A stretch of DNA of 64,000 nucleotides from Spirochaetales bacterium (GTDB lineage Bacteria; Spirochaetota; Spirochaetia; Sphaerochaetales; Sphaerochaetaceae): positions 1 through 64,000 of the forward strand of contig DUOJ01000135.1 in assembly GCA_012838895.1 (NCBI GenBank), read 5' to 3'. Positions 27,895 to 38,281 of this stretch are shown piece by piece. Below the pieces are notes generated by a model. That model made no database searches. It saw nothing but the letters and a program-made list of their open reading frames with translations, and had not been told where the DNA came from. Position numbers and translations under genes: made by a program. The stretch's first letter is position 1. Every line of letters starts with the position of its first letter.

Positions 27895-29400
27895 TTATTC
27901 ATCGTGAAGATTGGCAGATGGGTATTTTGGTTCGCTGGTGGTATGGAGTCCCAACTTCCTCAGTCCGTTGGCATCTCCAATTGTGGGGAGGTGGGTTAGA
28001 TGCACCTCACACCCGCTCAAATTGGGGAGCTGTTCTAAGGCGGCTTGGGCTGAAGGGTTTATCGGGGCCGACATTGCGAGACAGATTAGGGTCTCGTCAA
28101 GGTCTAAAGAGACCCGCTTGCCACTCAAAATATTCTTCTTTAAGAACCTAATCGACTCAATAGTTTGCTTGGGAATTAGGTCGATATTCTTAGGGATTCC
28201 AGCCAATTTTTTAGCTGCGTTTAAAATTAGAGCTGAAGAGGCGTGGAGGGTCTCCGAATTGGAGCCACTCACTAGAGAGCCGTCGTGTAGCTCAATGGCA
28301 GCAGCACACACAATCCCGTCACGCCCCTTTCCCCGAACAACAGCCCTTTTTAGGGCTTCACTGGCAGCTGGGACACACTTTCTCATCTCGGTATTTAGGT
28401 GAAGCGACTCTAAGATAAGCTTCACCCGTCCAATCGCATCACTACTGCCAATCCCCTGCGCATAATCACAGGCGACAGTGTAGTAGCGCCTAATTATCTC
28501 TTGTGAGGCTGCCTCACGTACCGCTTCATCGTCGACAATCACATCGCCACAACGGTTAATCCCCATATCAGTGGGAGATTTGTAGAGGGAAGGAAGGCCG
28601 GTAATCTTCTCTAAAATCCGCTTTAAGACGGGGTAAGCCTCCATGTCACGGCTGTAGGAGACGGCCTGTATACCATAGGCTGAAAGGTGGTAGTGGTCGA
28701 TTTGGTTGGTATCGCCAAGGTCGGCGGTTGCCGTCTCGTACGCTTTGTTGACAGGGTGATCAATGGGGAGGTTGTAGATGGGGAAGGTCTCAAACTTGGC
28801 ATAACCACTCTTTATCCCATGGCGGTAGTCGTGGTAGAGCTGCGAGAGGCAGGTAGCCAGTTTACCACTGCCAGGACCGGGAGCTGTCACTAAAACAACC
28901 GGTTGGGTCGTCTCGATGTAGGGATTGGCGCCATAGCCGGCATCGCTCACAATAATGTCTATATCGGAGGGGTAGCCATCGGTCTCTTTGTGGATATAGG
29001 TCTTAATTCCCCGCCGGTTGAGCCGGTTCATAAACTGGACAGCTGAGAGCTGACCATTGAAGCGGGTTATAACCACCCCTTTTACCGGTAGCCCCCACTC
29101 GCCAAAATCGTCAATCATTTTGAAGACGTCGGTGTCGTAGGTTATACCAAAATCGCTCCTTATTTTACGTCGCTCAATATCGTCGGCATAGATACAGACT
29201 ATGACATCAATTTTATCTTTTAGGGATTGAAGAACGCCCATTTTAACATTGGGGTCGTAGCCAGGGAGGACTCTCGAAGCGTGGTAGTCAAAAAGTAACT
29301 TGCCACCGCACTCTAAATACAACTTCCCTTCACAGAGTGCTAAGCGCTCTAGAATGGCCTCTCTTTGCTCCTTAAGGTAGCGTTCATTGTCAAATCCCAT
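27895..29400 (-). CDS. DUF1846 family protein
   Basis: GFDNERYLKEQREAILERL..GKLYLECGGKLLFDYHASRVLPGYDPNVK, VTAPGPGSGKLATCLSQLYHD. Confidence 0.87.
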   Translation of the reverse strand: MGFDNERYLKEQREAILERLALCEGKLYLECGGKLLFDYHASRVLPGYDPNVKMGVLQSLKDKIDVIVCIYADDIERRKIRSDFGITYDTDVFKMIDDFGEWGLPVKGVVITRFNGQLSAVQFMNRLNRRGIKTYIHKETDGYPSDIDIIVSDAGYGANPYIETTQPVVLVTAPGPGSGKLATCLSQLYHDYRHGIKSGYAKFETFPIYNLPIDHPVNKAYETATADLGDTNQIDHYHLSAYGIQAVSYSRDMEAYPVLKRILEKITGLPSLYKSPTDMGINRCGDVIVDDEAVREAASQEIIRRYYTVACDYAQGIGSSDAIGRVKLILESLHLNTEMRKCVPAASEALKRAVVRGKGRDGIVCAAAIELHDGSLVSGSNSETLHASSALILNAAKKLAGIPKNIDLIPKQTIESIRFLKKNILSGKRVSLDLDETLICLAMSAPINPSAQAALEQLPNLSGCEVHLTHLPTIGDANGLRKLGLHTTSEPKYPSANLHDE

Positions 29401-29412
29401 AGGTCTCAACTC

Positions 29413-29970
29413 CTACTTAAATAGAATCGCCTTGGCGATTTCATCACTCAACTGCTTCGAGGCAAGTTTAGTTACAATAGCGAGGGCAAACTCAACGGCA
29501 CATCCCGCGGCACGGGCAGTAATTAGATTACCATCGACACAAACTCGCTCATCAGAGAACTCAAAGTTAGGAACATACTCCTCAACTCCAGGATAACAGA
29601 CAGCTTTGCGCCCCTCAAGGAGACCAGCTGGTCCTAAAACAACGGCTGGGGCAGCACAAATAGCGGCTATAAGACCCCCTGAGTTGGCTATGAGGAGCAT
29701 CTTCTCGTTAATTGCCCACGATTCAGCTAAGTTTTTTGATCCTAAGCCCCCTCCCGGGAGGACAATTGCCTTAAAATCGACGCCCACCTCATCAATTAGA
29801 GTGTCACAACATACTTTAATCCCGTGGGCCCCCTCAATCTCGAGTCCCCCCACCCCAGCTACAACAACATCCCACCCGGCACGGCGAAAAATATCGATAG
29901 GGGTAATTGCCTCAATCTCCTCAAATCCGTTGGCCAAAGGGACCAATACTCTAACTTTTTGACTACTCAT
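29413..29970 (-). CDS. DJ-1/PfpI family protein
   Basis: VLVPLANGFEEIEAITPIDIFRRAGWDV, LPGGGLGSKNL, IAAICAAPAVVLGPAGLL. Confidence 0.9.
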   Translation of the reverse strand: MSSQKVRVLVPLANGFEEIEAITPIDIFRRAGWDVVVAGVGGLEIEGAHGIKVCCDTLIDEVGVDFKAIVLPGGGLGSKNLAESWAINEKMLLIANSGGLIAAICAAPAVVLGPAGLLEGRKAVCYPGVEEYVPNFEFSDERVCVDGNLITARAAGCAVEFALAIVTKLASKQLSDEIAKAILFK

Positions 29971-29971
29971 C

Positions 29972-31039
29972 TTAAACTCCTAGCTCTCGCTTACCCGCTT
30001 TCAGCGTTGCATAGGCTCTCTGCAACACCTCAACAGTCTCGTCCCACCCCATGCAGCCATCGGTAATTGAAACCCCGTAGGCTAGTTCAGAGGGGTCATC
30101 TCCCAAGGCCTGACATCCGGAGAAGAGGTTACTCTCCAACATAAAACCCCGAATCTCTTTATGGCCCCAAATCACTTGATCTATAACGGCCCTTAAAACC
30201 CTCTTCTGCCTCCCCGGAACCTTGCGGGAGTTGGCGTGTGAACAATCGATTACAATTGAGGGGGTTAAGTTCATCTTCTCCATCAACTTTGAGGCAACCT
30301 CAATCTCCTCTTCATAGTAGTTGGGAGCGTGATCCCCCCCCCTTAAAATGAGGTGGGCACAGTCGTTACCGGTGGTGCGGTAGATAGCCAAATTCCCCTG
30401 CTTGTCGACCCCTATAAAGGCCGCCTTCTCCTGAGAACTCTTAATGGCATTAATTGCGGGGGCACACTCGCCACTGGTGCTATTTTTAAAGCCAATGGCC
30501 ACCGACATTCCACTTGCTAAGGTGCGGTGGGTTTGACTCTCGGTGGTGCGGGCTCCCACAGAGCCCCAACTCAACATCTCGTCTATATATTGGGGGACAA
30601 TGGGGTCGAGCATCTCACACCCAACCGGCATCCCCAAACTTGTAATATCGATAAGGAGTTTACGGGCTAAGGCAATTCCAGCCTGAATATTGTAGGTACC
30701 ATCGAGATAGGGGTCGAGAATGAATCCCTTCCACCCCCCAATTGTGCGTGGCTTTTCAAAGTAGGTACGCATCACAATATAGATCTCATCAGAGAGCTCA
30801 TCCGCTAGTGCTTTGAGCTTCTTAGCATACTCAACAGCTGCCTCAGGGTCGTGAATTGAACAGGGGCCAACGATGGCCAAAAGGCGTCTATCGCCCCCTC
30901 GAATAATATTGTTGACCTGTTCACGCGACTTTATAATCGAGTTGGTCAACTCAAGTGAGACCGGATACTTCTCCATTAGGGAAGCTGGACTCTCCAGCGG
31001 TTCAATACTATCAATCCTAATATCTATATTCTTAATCAT
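29972..31039 (-). CDS. 3-deoxy-7-phosphoheptulonate (DAHP) synthase, class I
   Basis: IVGPCSIHDPEAAVEYAKKL, MRTYFEKPRTIGGWKGFILDPYLDG, GARTTESQTHR, LRGGDHAPNY, DCSHANSRK. Confidence 0.95.
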   Translation of the reverse strand: MIKNIDIRIDSIEPLESPASLMEKYPVSLELTNSIIKSREQVNNIIRGGDRRLLAIVGPCSIHDPEAAVEYAKKLKALADELSDEIYIVMRTYFEKPRTIGGWKGFILDPYLDGTYNIQAGIALARKLLIDITSLGMPVGCEMLDPIVPQYIDEMLSWGSVGARTTESQTHRTLASGMSVAIGFKNSTSGECAPAINAIKSSQEKAAFIGVDKQGNLAIYRTTGNDCAHLILRGGDHAPNYYEEEIEVASKLMEKMNLTPSIVIDCSHANSRKVPGRQKRVLRAVIDQVIWGHKEIRGFMLESNLFSGCQALGDDPSELAYGVSITDGCMGWDETVEVLQRAYATLKAGKRELGV

Positions 31040-31089
31040 TTCATCCTCAATCTTACCTTTGTGACCGCATTATTTCAATTGGGTAAAGG

Positions 31090-32793
31090 CTACTCTTGGT
31101 GTTGCTCTTTTACCCCACCCTTTAGGGCATAGAGGTAGCGCTTAATCTTTAAGGTCGGGGTGCGCTGGAAAGGCTCCTCTTGGAGTTCCACCACCCTAAC
31201 ATGGCTATGAGAGCCCAGCTGTTGGTTTACCCCTTTGCGCAAACTGCTTAAATAGATTGCTGCCTCCTCTTTTGCATCGACCAAAGACATTTTAAGGTTT
31301 TCACCCATCAACTCAAAATTGAGCTTAATCATCGCCACTAAGCCCCCCTCCCCGTCGACAACTAGAGACTCTTCGACAAAGGGTTGGTTATTAAAGAGCT
31401 GCTCAATAAATTCGGGGTAGATATTCTCCCCTGATGGGCCCAAAATCATAGTTTTGCTACGCCCCTTAATTGTCACCCTGCGTCTATCGACCTCACCTAA
31501 ATCACCTGTCCTAAACCACCCATCAGCTGTAAAGGCCTCTTTAGTGAGCTCCTCCTGCTTATAGTAGCCCTGCATTACATTGGGTCCTTTAGCCAAGATC
31601 TCCCCCCCTTCACCGATCTTGAGGGTGACTCCTTTGAGGGGATAGCCAATTGTCCCCACCTTGGTCTGCTTAGGACCCGCGCCTGCCAAAAGGGGTGCAG
31701 TCTCGGTGAGACCATACCCAATTGCATAGGGGAATCTTGCCTCTTTGAGAAATTTCTCACACTCTAAATCGAGAGGAGCTCCCCCAATACCAAAGAATTT
31801 GAGTCGCCCCCCAAAGGTGCTGCGTAGTTTTCTCCCCACCATCCGGTTAATAAGCACCCTAAAGAAGGGGGTTTTGTACCGTTTTGCTATAGTCTCATTC
31901 CCCTCTATTTCAGCAATTACCGAACTCTTGTAGACCTTCTCGATTAAGAGAGGGACCGAAAGCATCACATGGGGCCTCACCCTCTTCATAGCCGGCATCA
32001 GGAGACTTGGTGAGGGGGGACGGTTTAAGTAGTGGATATGGCAACCACAAAGGAGGGGTAGCAGGAACCCAATCGTAAACTCGTACGAATGGGCCAAGGG
32101 GAGAATCGATAGAAACTGCATCCCTGTTTTAACTTTAAAGAACTGCTTAACACTAGCAACAGCATTGCTCGTCAAGTTTTTGTGGGTGAGCATCACCCCT
32201 TTGGGTTCCCCTGTGGTGCCACTGGTGTAGATGATTGAGGCGAGGTCCTCCTCTTGGGGAGATCTTGACTCAACTTTCTTATGTTCAATTTTTGTCCGCA
32301 AGGTATCAATGCCGGCCCCTTCACTAAACTCCTTGACACTCCTAAACTCTTTGGCAACTGCGTGGGGAACATAAAAAAGGTCGTCTAACCTTATTAAAAT
32401 ATTCTCCTCTTTCGTGTTTAGGTCCCCAATCTTGGGGTAGTGTTTACCCGCTACAATAGCGACAGTGACACCACTGTGGATGAAGATCTCTCTAATTTCA
32501 GGCTCTGAGAATTCGGGCAAAATGGGTAAGGCGACACAACCCGCTGAGACAATTGCTAAATAGGCGATAGCCCAATTAATTTGGCTCTCCCCCAGTAGGG
32601 CGATATGGGTCCCCTTCTCGACGCCCTTATTAATTAAGAAGGTCGCGAGGGCATCAACCTTCCGCTTTAAAGCAGTATAAGTTAGCCCATCCTCTTCACT
32701 ACCAACTGTACTAAGTGCTAATCTTTGGTCAAATTTTTGAGTCGAACGCTCAAGGAGATGCCTAATCGTGTAGTTGTCCAAAATTTCTTTCAT
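31090..32793 (-). CDS. AMP-dependent acyl-CoA synthetase/ligase
   Basis: IIYTSGTTGEPKGVMLTHKNL, GYGLTETAPLL, GWFRTGDLGEV. Confidence 0.9.
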   Translation of the reverse strand: MKEILDNYTIRHLLERSTQKFDQRLALSTVGSEEDGLTYTALKRKVDALATFLINKGVEKGTHIALLGESQINWAIAYLAIVSAGCVALPILPEFSEPEIREIFIHSGVTVAIVAGKHYPKIGDLNTKEENILIRLDDLFYVPHAVAKEFRSVKEFSEGAGIDTLRTKIEHKKVESRSPQEEDLASIIYTSGTTGEPKGVMLTHKNLTSNAVASVKQFFKVKTGMQFLSILPLAHSYEFTIGFLLPLLCGCHIHYLNRPPSPSLLMPAMKRVRPHVMLSVPLLIEKVYKSSVIAEIEGNETIAKRYKTPFFRVLINRMVGRKLRSTFGGRLKFFGIGGAPLDLECEKFLKEARFPYAIGYGLTETAPLLAGAGPKQTKVGTIGYPLKGVTLKIGEGGEILAKGPNVMQGYYKQEELTKEAFTADGWFRTGDLGEVDRRRVTIKGRSKTMILGPSGENIYPEFIEQLFNNQPFVEESLVVDGEGGLVAMIKLNFELMGENLKMSLVDAKEEAAIYLSSLRKGVNQQLGSHSHVRVVELQEEPFQRTPTLKIKRYLYALKGGVKEQHQE

Positions 32794-32809
32794 CTTCTCT
32801 TCTCCTAAT

Positions 32810-33574
32810 TTAGAGTGTCCCGTTATACTGCTCTCCATTGTGGCAAACAACCACCTCACCCACCCACTCCAACTTCTCGTCACACTGCTTTAAAACGACC
32901 TTAGGGTGGTTATTGGTCTTTGATAGGTGGCATAAATAGACTTTTTCAGGTCCCCTTTGAAGGGAGTTGAGGAGATTGATTGCTTCGCCGTTAGAGAGGT
33001 GCCCCTGCTCCCCTCGAATCCGCTCTTTAAGGAAGTAGGGGTAAGGCCCCCTCTCCAACATCTCCTCATCGTAATTGGCCTCTAAAAAGAGGAGGTGGGT
33101 CCCCTCTATTTGGGCCACCATCGCCTCATCCCAGAGGCCAGTATCGGTCAAAATTGCAAGTTTCTTCCCCCCTACCTCGATGGAGAAGCCGACCGAATGG
33201 GGGCTGTCATGGTGGGTTTCAAAGGGGGTTATAACAAAAGGGGGGAGAGAAAAACTTACCCCCGCCTGAAAGGTTTGTAATTGGGGAGGTGGAATATTTA
33301 ATTTAACCACCTCTTCTAGCTCTACCACCGCTTGATTAACAACTACCGGCTTACCGCTTTGGCGGGCAAAAACCCCTGCCCCTCGGGCATGGTCGGGGTG
33401 GAGGTGGGTTAAACAGAGAGCGCCAATTTGGTGAGGGGCATAGCCTGCAACCTCTATACGCCCTTTCAGCTCCTTATAAGAGAAGCCCGAGTCGATTAGA
33501 AGGGCCTCCCCCCTATACCCAATGAGATAACTATTTCCAGAGGAACCACTCCCTAAAACAGAGTAGCTAATCAT
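32810..33574 (-). CDS. MBL-fold metallohydrolase (YycJ/WalJ-like)
   Basis: SVLGSGSSGNSYLI, LCLTHLHPDHARG, TDTGLWDEAM, LCHLSKTNNHP. Confidence 0.85.
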   Translation of the reverse strand: MISYSVLGSGSSGNSYLIGYRGEALLIDSGFSYKELKGRIEVAGYAPHQIGALCLTHLHPDHARGAGVFARQSGKPVVVNQAVVELEEVVKLNIPPPQLQTFQAGVSFSLPPFVITPFETHHDSPHSVGFSIEVGGKKLAILTDTGLWDEAMVAQIEGTHLLFLEANYDEEMLERGPYPYFLKERIRGEQGHLSNGEAINLLNSLQRGPEKVYLCHLSKTNNHPKVVLKQCDEKLEWVGEVVVCHNGEQYNGTL

Positions 33575-33897
33575 CTCTCCTCCAGAAAGGAGGGGTCAAA
33601 GCCGACGACAACCCGTCCCTTCCGCCTCAAAATAGGGATTCTTAAAAGATTGGGGTGTTCTATCAGCTCTTCTTGAGCGTCGTAAACACGCCACTGATAC
33701 CCCCCCTTCTTGTAATGACTAGACGCCTCATCAATGAGAGAAGCGGGGTCAATTACACTAAATATATTGTTGTATTCCCCCGGAGAAAGGGGACGACTAT
33801 TGAGGTCGACAAATTGGTATTCTAACGACCGTTCTTGACAAAAGCGTAGGGCTTTTCTGGTCTCAGCACACCCTTTTCTACCAATAATCTGTACCAC
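33571..33897 (-). CDS. ArsC/Spx-family thioredoxin-fold protein
   Basis: IIGRKGCAETRKALRFCQERSLEYQFVDLNSRPLSPGE ... LLRIPILRRKGRVVVGFDP. Confidence 0.75.
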   Translation of the reverse strand: MVQIIGRKGCAETRKALRFCQERSLEYQFVDLNSRPLSPGEYNNIFSVIDPASLIDEASSHYKKGGYQWRVYDAQEELIEHPNLLRIPILRRKGRVVVGFDPSFLEER

Positions 33898-33911
33898 TAT
33901 AAATCTCCTTT

Positions 33912-33939
33912 ATTATGACAATCATAATGAGAATGTCAA
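33912..33939 (-). promoter_or_regulatory. Promoter with overlapping Fur-like box upstream of ArsC-like gene
   Basis: Minus strand TTGACA (33934-33939), 16-nt spacer, CATAAT (33912-33917); spacer contains ATTATGA-CAA-TCATAAT dyad and GACAAT-CATAAT-GAGAAT hexamers. Confidence 0.5.
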
Positions 33940-33960
33940 AGAACGTCCACTACCCTCAGG

Positions 33961-33989
33961 TTGACAAAAAAGGGGCAAAAACTAATAAT
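33961..33989 (+). promoter_or_regulatory. Candidate asnS promoter
   Basis: TTGACA, 17-nt spacer, AATAAT. Confidence 0.5.
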
Positions 33990-34014
33990 AAGCTCCCAAA
34001 GAGAGGAGTCATCT

Positions 34015-35403
34015 ATGTACAACAGAATTTCCCAACTACTTAAAAAAACAGTAACCGACGAGCTAGTAACCGTCGAGGGGTGGGTGCGTACCAAAAGAGA
34101 GAGCAAAACTGTCTGTTTTCTCGAATTGAATGATGGCTCATCCTTAAAGGGGTTACAGGCAGTTATCGACTTAGAGACCTTTGCTGACAAACCCCTTTTA
34201 GCCAAAATTTCAACGGGGGCAGCTGTGTCGTGCCAAGGGAAATTAATCCCCTCCCCCGGCGGAAAGCAAGCTGTTGAATTAGCAGTCGATTCGCTTACCC
34301 TCCATGGAGAAGCTCCAGCTGAGAGCTACCCCCTCCAGAAGAAGCGCCACACCCTAGAGTACTTGAGGGAGATTGCCCACCTTAGACCCCGCACTAACAC
34401 CTTAGGGGCCGTCGCTCGGGTGCGTCACGCCGTCTCTTACGCTATCCACACCTTCTTCAACGAGCGGGGGTTCTACTATGTCCACACCCCTATTATTAGT
34501 ACAGCCGATGCTGAGGGGGCGGGTGAGCAATTCCAAGTCACCACTCTCGACCTCAACAATGTCCCTCTCCTTGAAGAGGGGGGTGTCGATTTCTCCAAAG
34601 ATTTCTTTGGCCAAAAGGCAGCCCTCACAGTGAGTGGACAACTCCAAGGGGAGGCCTACGCCTTAGCCTTGAAGAATATCTACACCTTTGGCCCCACCTT
34701 TAGGGCTGAAAACTCCAATACACGCCGCCACTTGAGTGAGTTTTGGATGATTGAACCAGAGATGGCCTTTTGTACCCTCGAGGGGAACATGGCACTGGCA
34801 GAGGAGTTTTTGAAGTATATCTTCTCTTATGTCTTAGAGAACTGCGCTGAAGATATGGAGTTCTTCTCCACCTGGATTGAGAAGGGGGTGGCAGAGACCC
34901 TCCAGAAGGTGATTGATTCTCCCTTCGTTGAGATGAGCTACACCGATGCTGTAACTGAGTTGATTAAAAACAATGCCAAGTTCGCCTTCCCTGTCAAATG
35001 GGGGAGCGACCTCCAAACAGAACACGAGCGCTTCTTAACCGAAGAGGTGCACAACGGGCCAGTCATTGTCACCGACTACCCCAAAGAGATTAAGGCTTTC
35101 TACATGAAGCTCAACCCAGATGAAAAGACGGTGAGGGCAATGGATGTCTTAGTCCCCCGCCTAGGGGAGATTATTGGGGGCAGTGAGCGTGAAAGTCGCC
35201 TCGATTTACTAACTGAGCGGATGGTAACCTTGGGTCTCAAACCTGAGGATTACTGGTGGTACCTCGACCTTAGACGCTACGGAAGTGTCCCCCACAGCGG
35301 TTTTGGGCTCGGTTTTGACCGGGCTATCCAATACATCACCGGTATTCAAAACATTAGAGACGTCATCCCCTTCCCGCGAGCTGTCAAACAAGCTGATTTC
35401 TAG
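34015..35403 (+). CDS. asnS: Asparaginyl-tRNA synthetase
   Basis: [80 protein letters not shown]. Confidence 0.95.
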   Translation: MYNRISQLLKKTVTDELVTVEGWVRTKRESKTVCFLELNDGSSLKGLQAVIDLETFADKPLLAKISTGAAVSCQGKLIPSPGGKQAVELAVDSLTLHGEAPAESYPLQKKRHTLEYLREIAHLRPRTNTLGAVARVRHAVSYAIHTFFNERGFYYVHTPIISTADAEGAGEQFQVTTLDLNNVPLLEEGGVDFSKDFFGQKAALTVSGQLQGEAYALALKNIYTFGPTFRAENSNTRRHLSEFWMIEPEMAFCTLEGNMALAEEFLKYIFSYVLENCAEDMEFFSTWIEKGVAETLQKVIDSPFVEMSYTDAVTELIKNNAKFAFPVKWGSDLQTEHERFLTEEVHNGPVIVTDYPKEIKAFYMKLNPDEKTVRAMDVLVPRLGEIIGGSERESRLDLLTERMVTLGLKPEDYWWYLDLRRYGSVPHSGFGLGFDRAIQYITGIQNIRDVIPFPRAVKQADF

Positions 35404-35953
35404 TATTTAAAGCGGCGTAGAGGACCAGTTGAGATAAATTGCGAGCCCCTGTCTTTAAGTAGAGACTTCTCTGGTGGGTTATTACAGTATATTTAGAGAT
35501 CTGTAGAGTATAGGCGACCTCTTTAATGGAGTGGCCTTGGGCTAAAAGGTCCAACACCTCCCGCTCCCGTTTTGTTAAGGGTTTGTAATTCACTTCACTC
35601 TGATAAACGGCCTCACTCTTCTCGAGGGAGAGGAGCTCGACTAGGCGAGGCATACAGTTGGCCATATTGAGGTTGTGGGAGAAGAGGGGGGAGAACTTCT
35701 TCTCAACCTCATCCCCCCAAATAACGACACTCTCCCCTTTATAATCAAACAGGAGAGGTTTAACAAAACGGATTTCAGCTTCACTAAAAATAAGGATTAC
35801 CAAGGTGCAGTTAGGGGGAATCTCCCCTCTAAGGCCCGTAAAGGTGACCGCATCAACCTCTACTGCCCCCCGCAGAAAGGAGAGGAGCCAATATTTAAAG
35901 GTTTGGCCCATCGCTTTTTGTGAGGCTACTATTAAAAGGTTTCTTTCCCCCAT
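35384..35953 (-). CDS. LuxR-family regulator with degenerate receiver-like N-terminus
   Basis: LTKREREVLDLLAQGHSIKEVAYTLQISKYTVITHQRSLYLKTGARNLSQL HTH; no clear Asp/Lys receiver signature. Confidence 0.8.
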   Translation of the reverse strand: MGERNLLIVASQKAMGQTFKYWLLSFLRGAVEVDAVTFTGLRGEIPPNCTLVILIFSEAEIRFVKPLLFDYKGESVVIWGDEVEKKFSPLFSHNLNMANCMPRLVELLSLEKSEAVYQSEVNYKPLTKREREVLDLLAQGHSIKEVAYTLQISKYTVITHQRSLYLKTGARNLSQLVLYAALNTRNQLV

Positions 35954-35993
35954 ACCTAAATGAGAGGGGTAAAGCGAATCTCACTTCATTTCT

Positions 35994-36458
35994 CTAATTT
36001 AAAAGACGGGTCAGCTCCCGGTCGAGGGCGTTGGCGAACAGTTTTATTTCACGGTTAGAGAGTGGCTTGGTCTGCTCGACAAAGAGCCCTTGTTCTCTGA
36101 AGTCGCTCATTAAATTGCGCAAACTGAGACGTTCTCCAATATTCTCGGCGGTGTAGACCCCTCCCCTGTCATCGAGGACTACAACCCCTTTTTGGGCAAG
36201 GCGATTGGCTAAAGGGATATCGCGGGTTATAGCTAAAAACCCCTCTTCAGCCCTCCCAACAAGGTAGTTGTCGGCGCTATCGTCCCCATGAGGAACTACC
36301 ACCATCTCAACGGAGGACTCTCTACTCGCCTCTTCAACATCACTTAGGGGGCGGTCGGCTACAAAGAGAGCCTCTATCTGGCGGTTTTTAATCGCCTTCA
36401 AGATAATTGTTCTGAGGCGTCGGGGGCACGAATCGGCATCTACCAACAGTTTCATCAC
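35994..36458 (-). CDS. UPF0178 / DUF188 (YaiI/YqxD) family protein
   Basis: LLVDADSCPRRLRTIILKAIKNR, VVVPHGDDSADNYLV, ITRDIPLANRLAQKGVVVLDDRG. Confidence 0.88.
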   Translation of the reverse strand: MMKLLVDADSCPRRLRTIILKAIKNRQIEALFVADRPLSDVEEASRESSVEMVVVPHGDDSADNYLVGRAEEGFLAITRDIPLANRLAQKGVVVLDDRGGVYTAENIGERLSLRNLMSDFREQGLFVEQTKPLSNREIKLFANALDRELTRLLN

Positions 36459-36564
36459 CTAACCATACCTATCCTTATCAAACAGGTCAATTGGTGTTAG
36501 TATTGCCCTAATGTTGTTAAATTCATATAATTTTCCCATACTACATAGAGATAGGAGGAGAATA

Positions 36565-38220
36565 ATGGAATATTCACCACTACAAAAAGCACGTTATGCT
36601 TATAAACCTAAGTTACCCCTCATCTTACGCGATGAGATCGGTACCATTGAGATAAAGAGGGGGGCCAAAGGGGAACCCAAAAGCGACCAAAAGGAGCTCA
36701 AAGCCCTATTTCCCAACACCTATGGGATGGAAAGTGTCTCCTTCACGAAAGGGTCAACTACAAAGAAAATGGAAAAAACCAATGTAGGGGTAATCCTCAG
36801 CGGTGGACAGGCTCCCGGTGGACACAACGTTATTGCCGGTCTCTTTGATGCTATTAAGAATGGGAATCCTGAGTCTAAACTCTTTGGATTTTTGGGAGGA
36901 CCCTCAGGAATCTTAGAGGACAAATATGTAGAGATTACCTCCCAGTTTATTGACCAATACCGCAATACTGGCGGTTTTGATATCATCGGCAGTGGTCGCA
37001 CTAAACTTGAGACCGAAGAGCAATTTGCCACCTGTGCCAAAGTTTGTCATCAACACGACATTAAAGCGATAGTAATTATTGGAGGAGATGACTCCAACAC
37101 CAACGCCGCTATTTTAGCTGAATACTTTATTAAAACTAATGCTGGTATAACAGTGGTTGGTTGTCCTAAAACAATCGACGGGGACCTTAAAAACGAACAA
37201 ATTGAGATCTCTTTTGGTTTTGATACCGCCACTAAAACTTACAGCGAACTGATTGGAAACCTTATGCGGGACGCCAACAGTGCCAAGAAGTATTGGCACT
37301 TCATCCGTTTAATGGGGCGTAGTGCTAGCCACATAGCCCTTGAGTGCGCCTTGATGACACAGCCTAACGCTTGCCTGATTGGTGAGGAGTTGGCTGCCAA
37401 CAACACCAATTTAACCGAAATTGTTGAGTACCTCGCCTCGATTATTGTGAAGAGGGCTGAGAAGGGGATGAACTTTGGAATTGCCTTGATTCCCGAAGGG
37501 ATTGTCGAATTCGTCCCCGAGATGCGCCTCTTAATTGGGGAGCTTAATACCCTCTTAGCGGTTGAGGCCGACGCATATGGAGAGTTGAAGGAGTGGGAAG
37601 AGCAGTACGCTTTTATTGAGAAGAACCTTACCCCCACCAGTGCCCACGCCTTTACCTCACTCCCCCGCCTAATTCAGGAACAACTCCTGAAAGACCGCGA
37701 CCCCCATGGGAACGTCCAAGTCTCCCTAATTGAGACTGAGAAGATGTTGATTGAGATGGTTGAAGCACGCTTAGCTGAGCTGAAAGCCAAAGGGGAGTAC
37801 AAAGGAAAGTTTGGCCACCAGAGCCACTTCTTCGGTTACGAGGGGCGCTGTGCATTCCCCTCCAACTTTGACAGCGACTACTGCTACAGTTTGGGCTACA
37901 ACGCCTATCTCCTAATCGCCAATGGGTGTACCGGTTATATCTCCTCCATTACCAACTTGACAGCTTCAGCTGACCAGTGGCAGGCAGGGGGAATTCCCAT
38001 CACAATGATGTTCAACATGGAGAGTCGCCATGGTGAGATGAGACCGGTAATTGAGAAGGCTTTAGTCGACCTTAATGGGGGCCCCTTCAAATATTTTGCC
38101 GCCCACCGCGACAGCTGGGCGGTTGACTCTAAATACCTCTACCCTGGTGCTATCCAGTACTATGGGCCAACTGAGGTGTGTGATACGACAACTAAGACCC
38201 TCCAACTGGAACATAACTAG
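36565..38220 (+). CDS. pfp: Pyrophosphate-dependent 6-phosphofructokinase
   Basis: [30 protein letters not shown] (GGDD), [11 protein letters not shown] at 36565 preceded by GGAGGAG. Confidence 0.92.
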   Translation: MEYSPLQKARYAYKPKLPLILRDEIGTIEIKRGAKGEPKSDQKELKALFPNTYGMESVSFTKGSTTKKMEKTNVGVILSGGQAPGGHNVIAGLFDAIKNGNPESKLFGFLGGPSGILEDKYVEITSQFIDQYRNTGGFDIIGSGRTKLETEEQFATCAKVCHQHDIKAIVIIGGDDSNTNAAILAEYFIKTNAGITVVGCPKTIDGDLKNEQIEISFGFDTATKTYSELIGNLMRDANSAKKYWHFIRLMGRSASHIALECALMTQPNACLIGEELAANNTNLTEIVEYLASIIVKRAEKGMNFGIALIPEGIVEFVPEMRLLIGELNTLLAVEADAYGELKEWEEQYAFIEKNLTPTSAHAFTSLPRLIQEQLLKDRDPHGNVQVSLIETEKMLIEMVEARLAELKAKGEYKGKFGHQSHFFGYEGRCAFPSNFDSDYCYSLGYNAYLLIANGCTGYISSITNLTASADQWQAGGIPITMMFNMESRHGEMRPVIEKALVDLNGGPFKYFAAHRDSWAVDSKYLYPGAIQYYGPTEVCDTTTKTLQLEHN

Positions 38221-38241
38221 TCGCTAAATTTTTATCGCTTT

Positions 38242-38278
38242 GTCCCCCTTTTAGTGCTAACATTAGCCAGAGGGGGAC
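38242..38278 (+). promoter_or_regulatory. RBS-sequestering stem-loop upstream of DUF364-type gene
   Basis: GTCCCCCT (38242-38249) pairs perfectly with AGGGGGAC (38271-38278), which contains the Shine-Dalgarno; nested GCTA-ACAT-TAGC in the loop. Confidence 0.5.
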
Positions 38279-38281
38279 TTT

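Noticed and set aside
27911-28402. 163-aa plus-strand ORF opposite DUF1846
   Set aside because: Fully antisense to a well-supported CDS, low-complexity S/R/A/L composition typical of shadow ORFs; no RBS or domain.
37239-37637. 132-aa ORF antisense to pfp
   Set aside because: Shadow ORF; the pfp reading is strongly supported.
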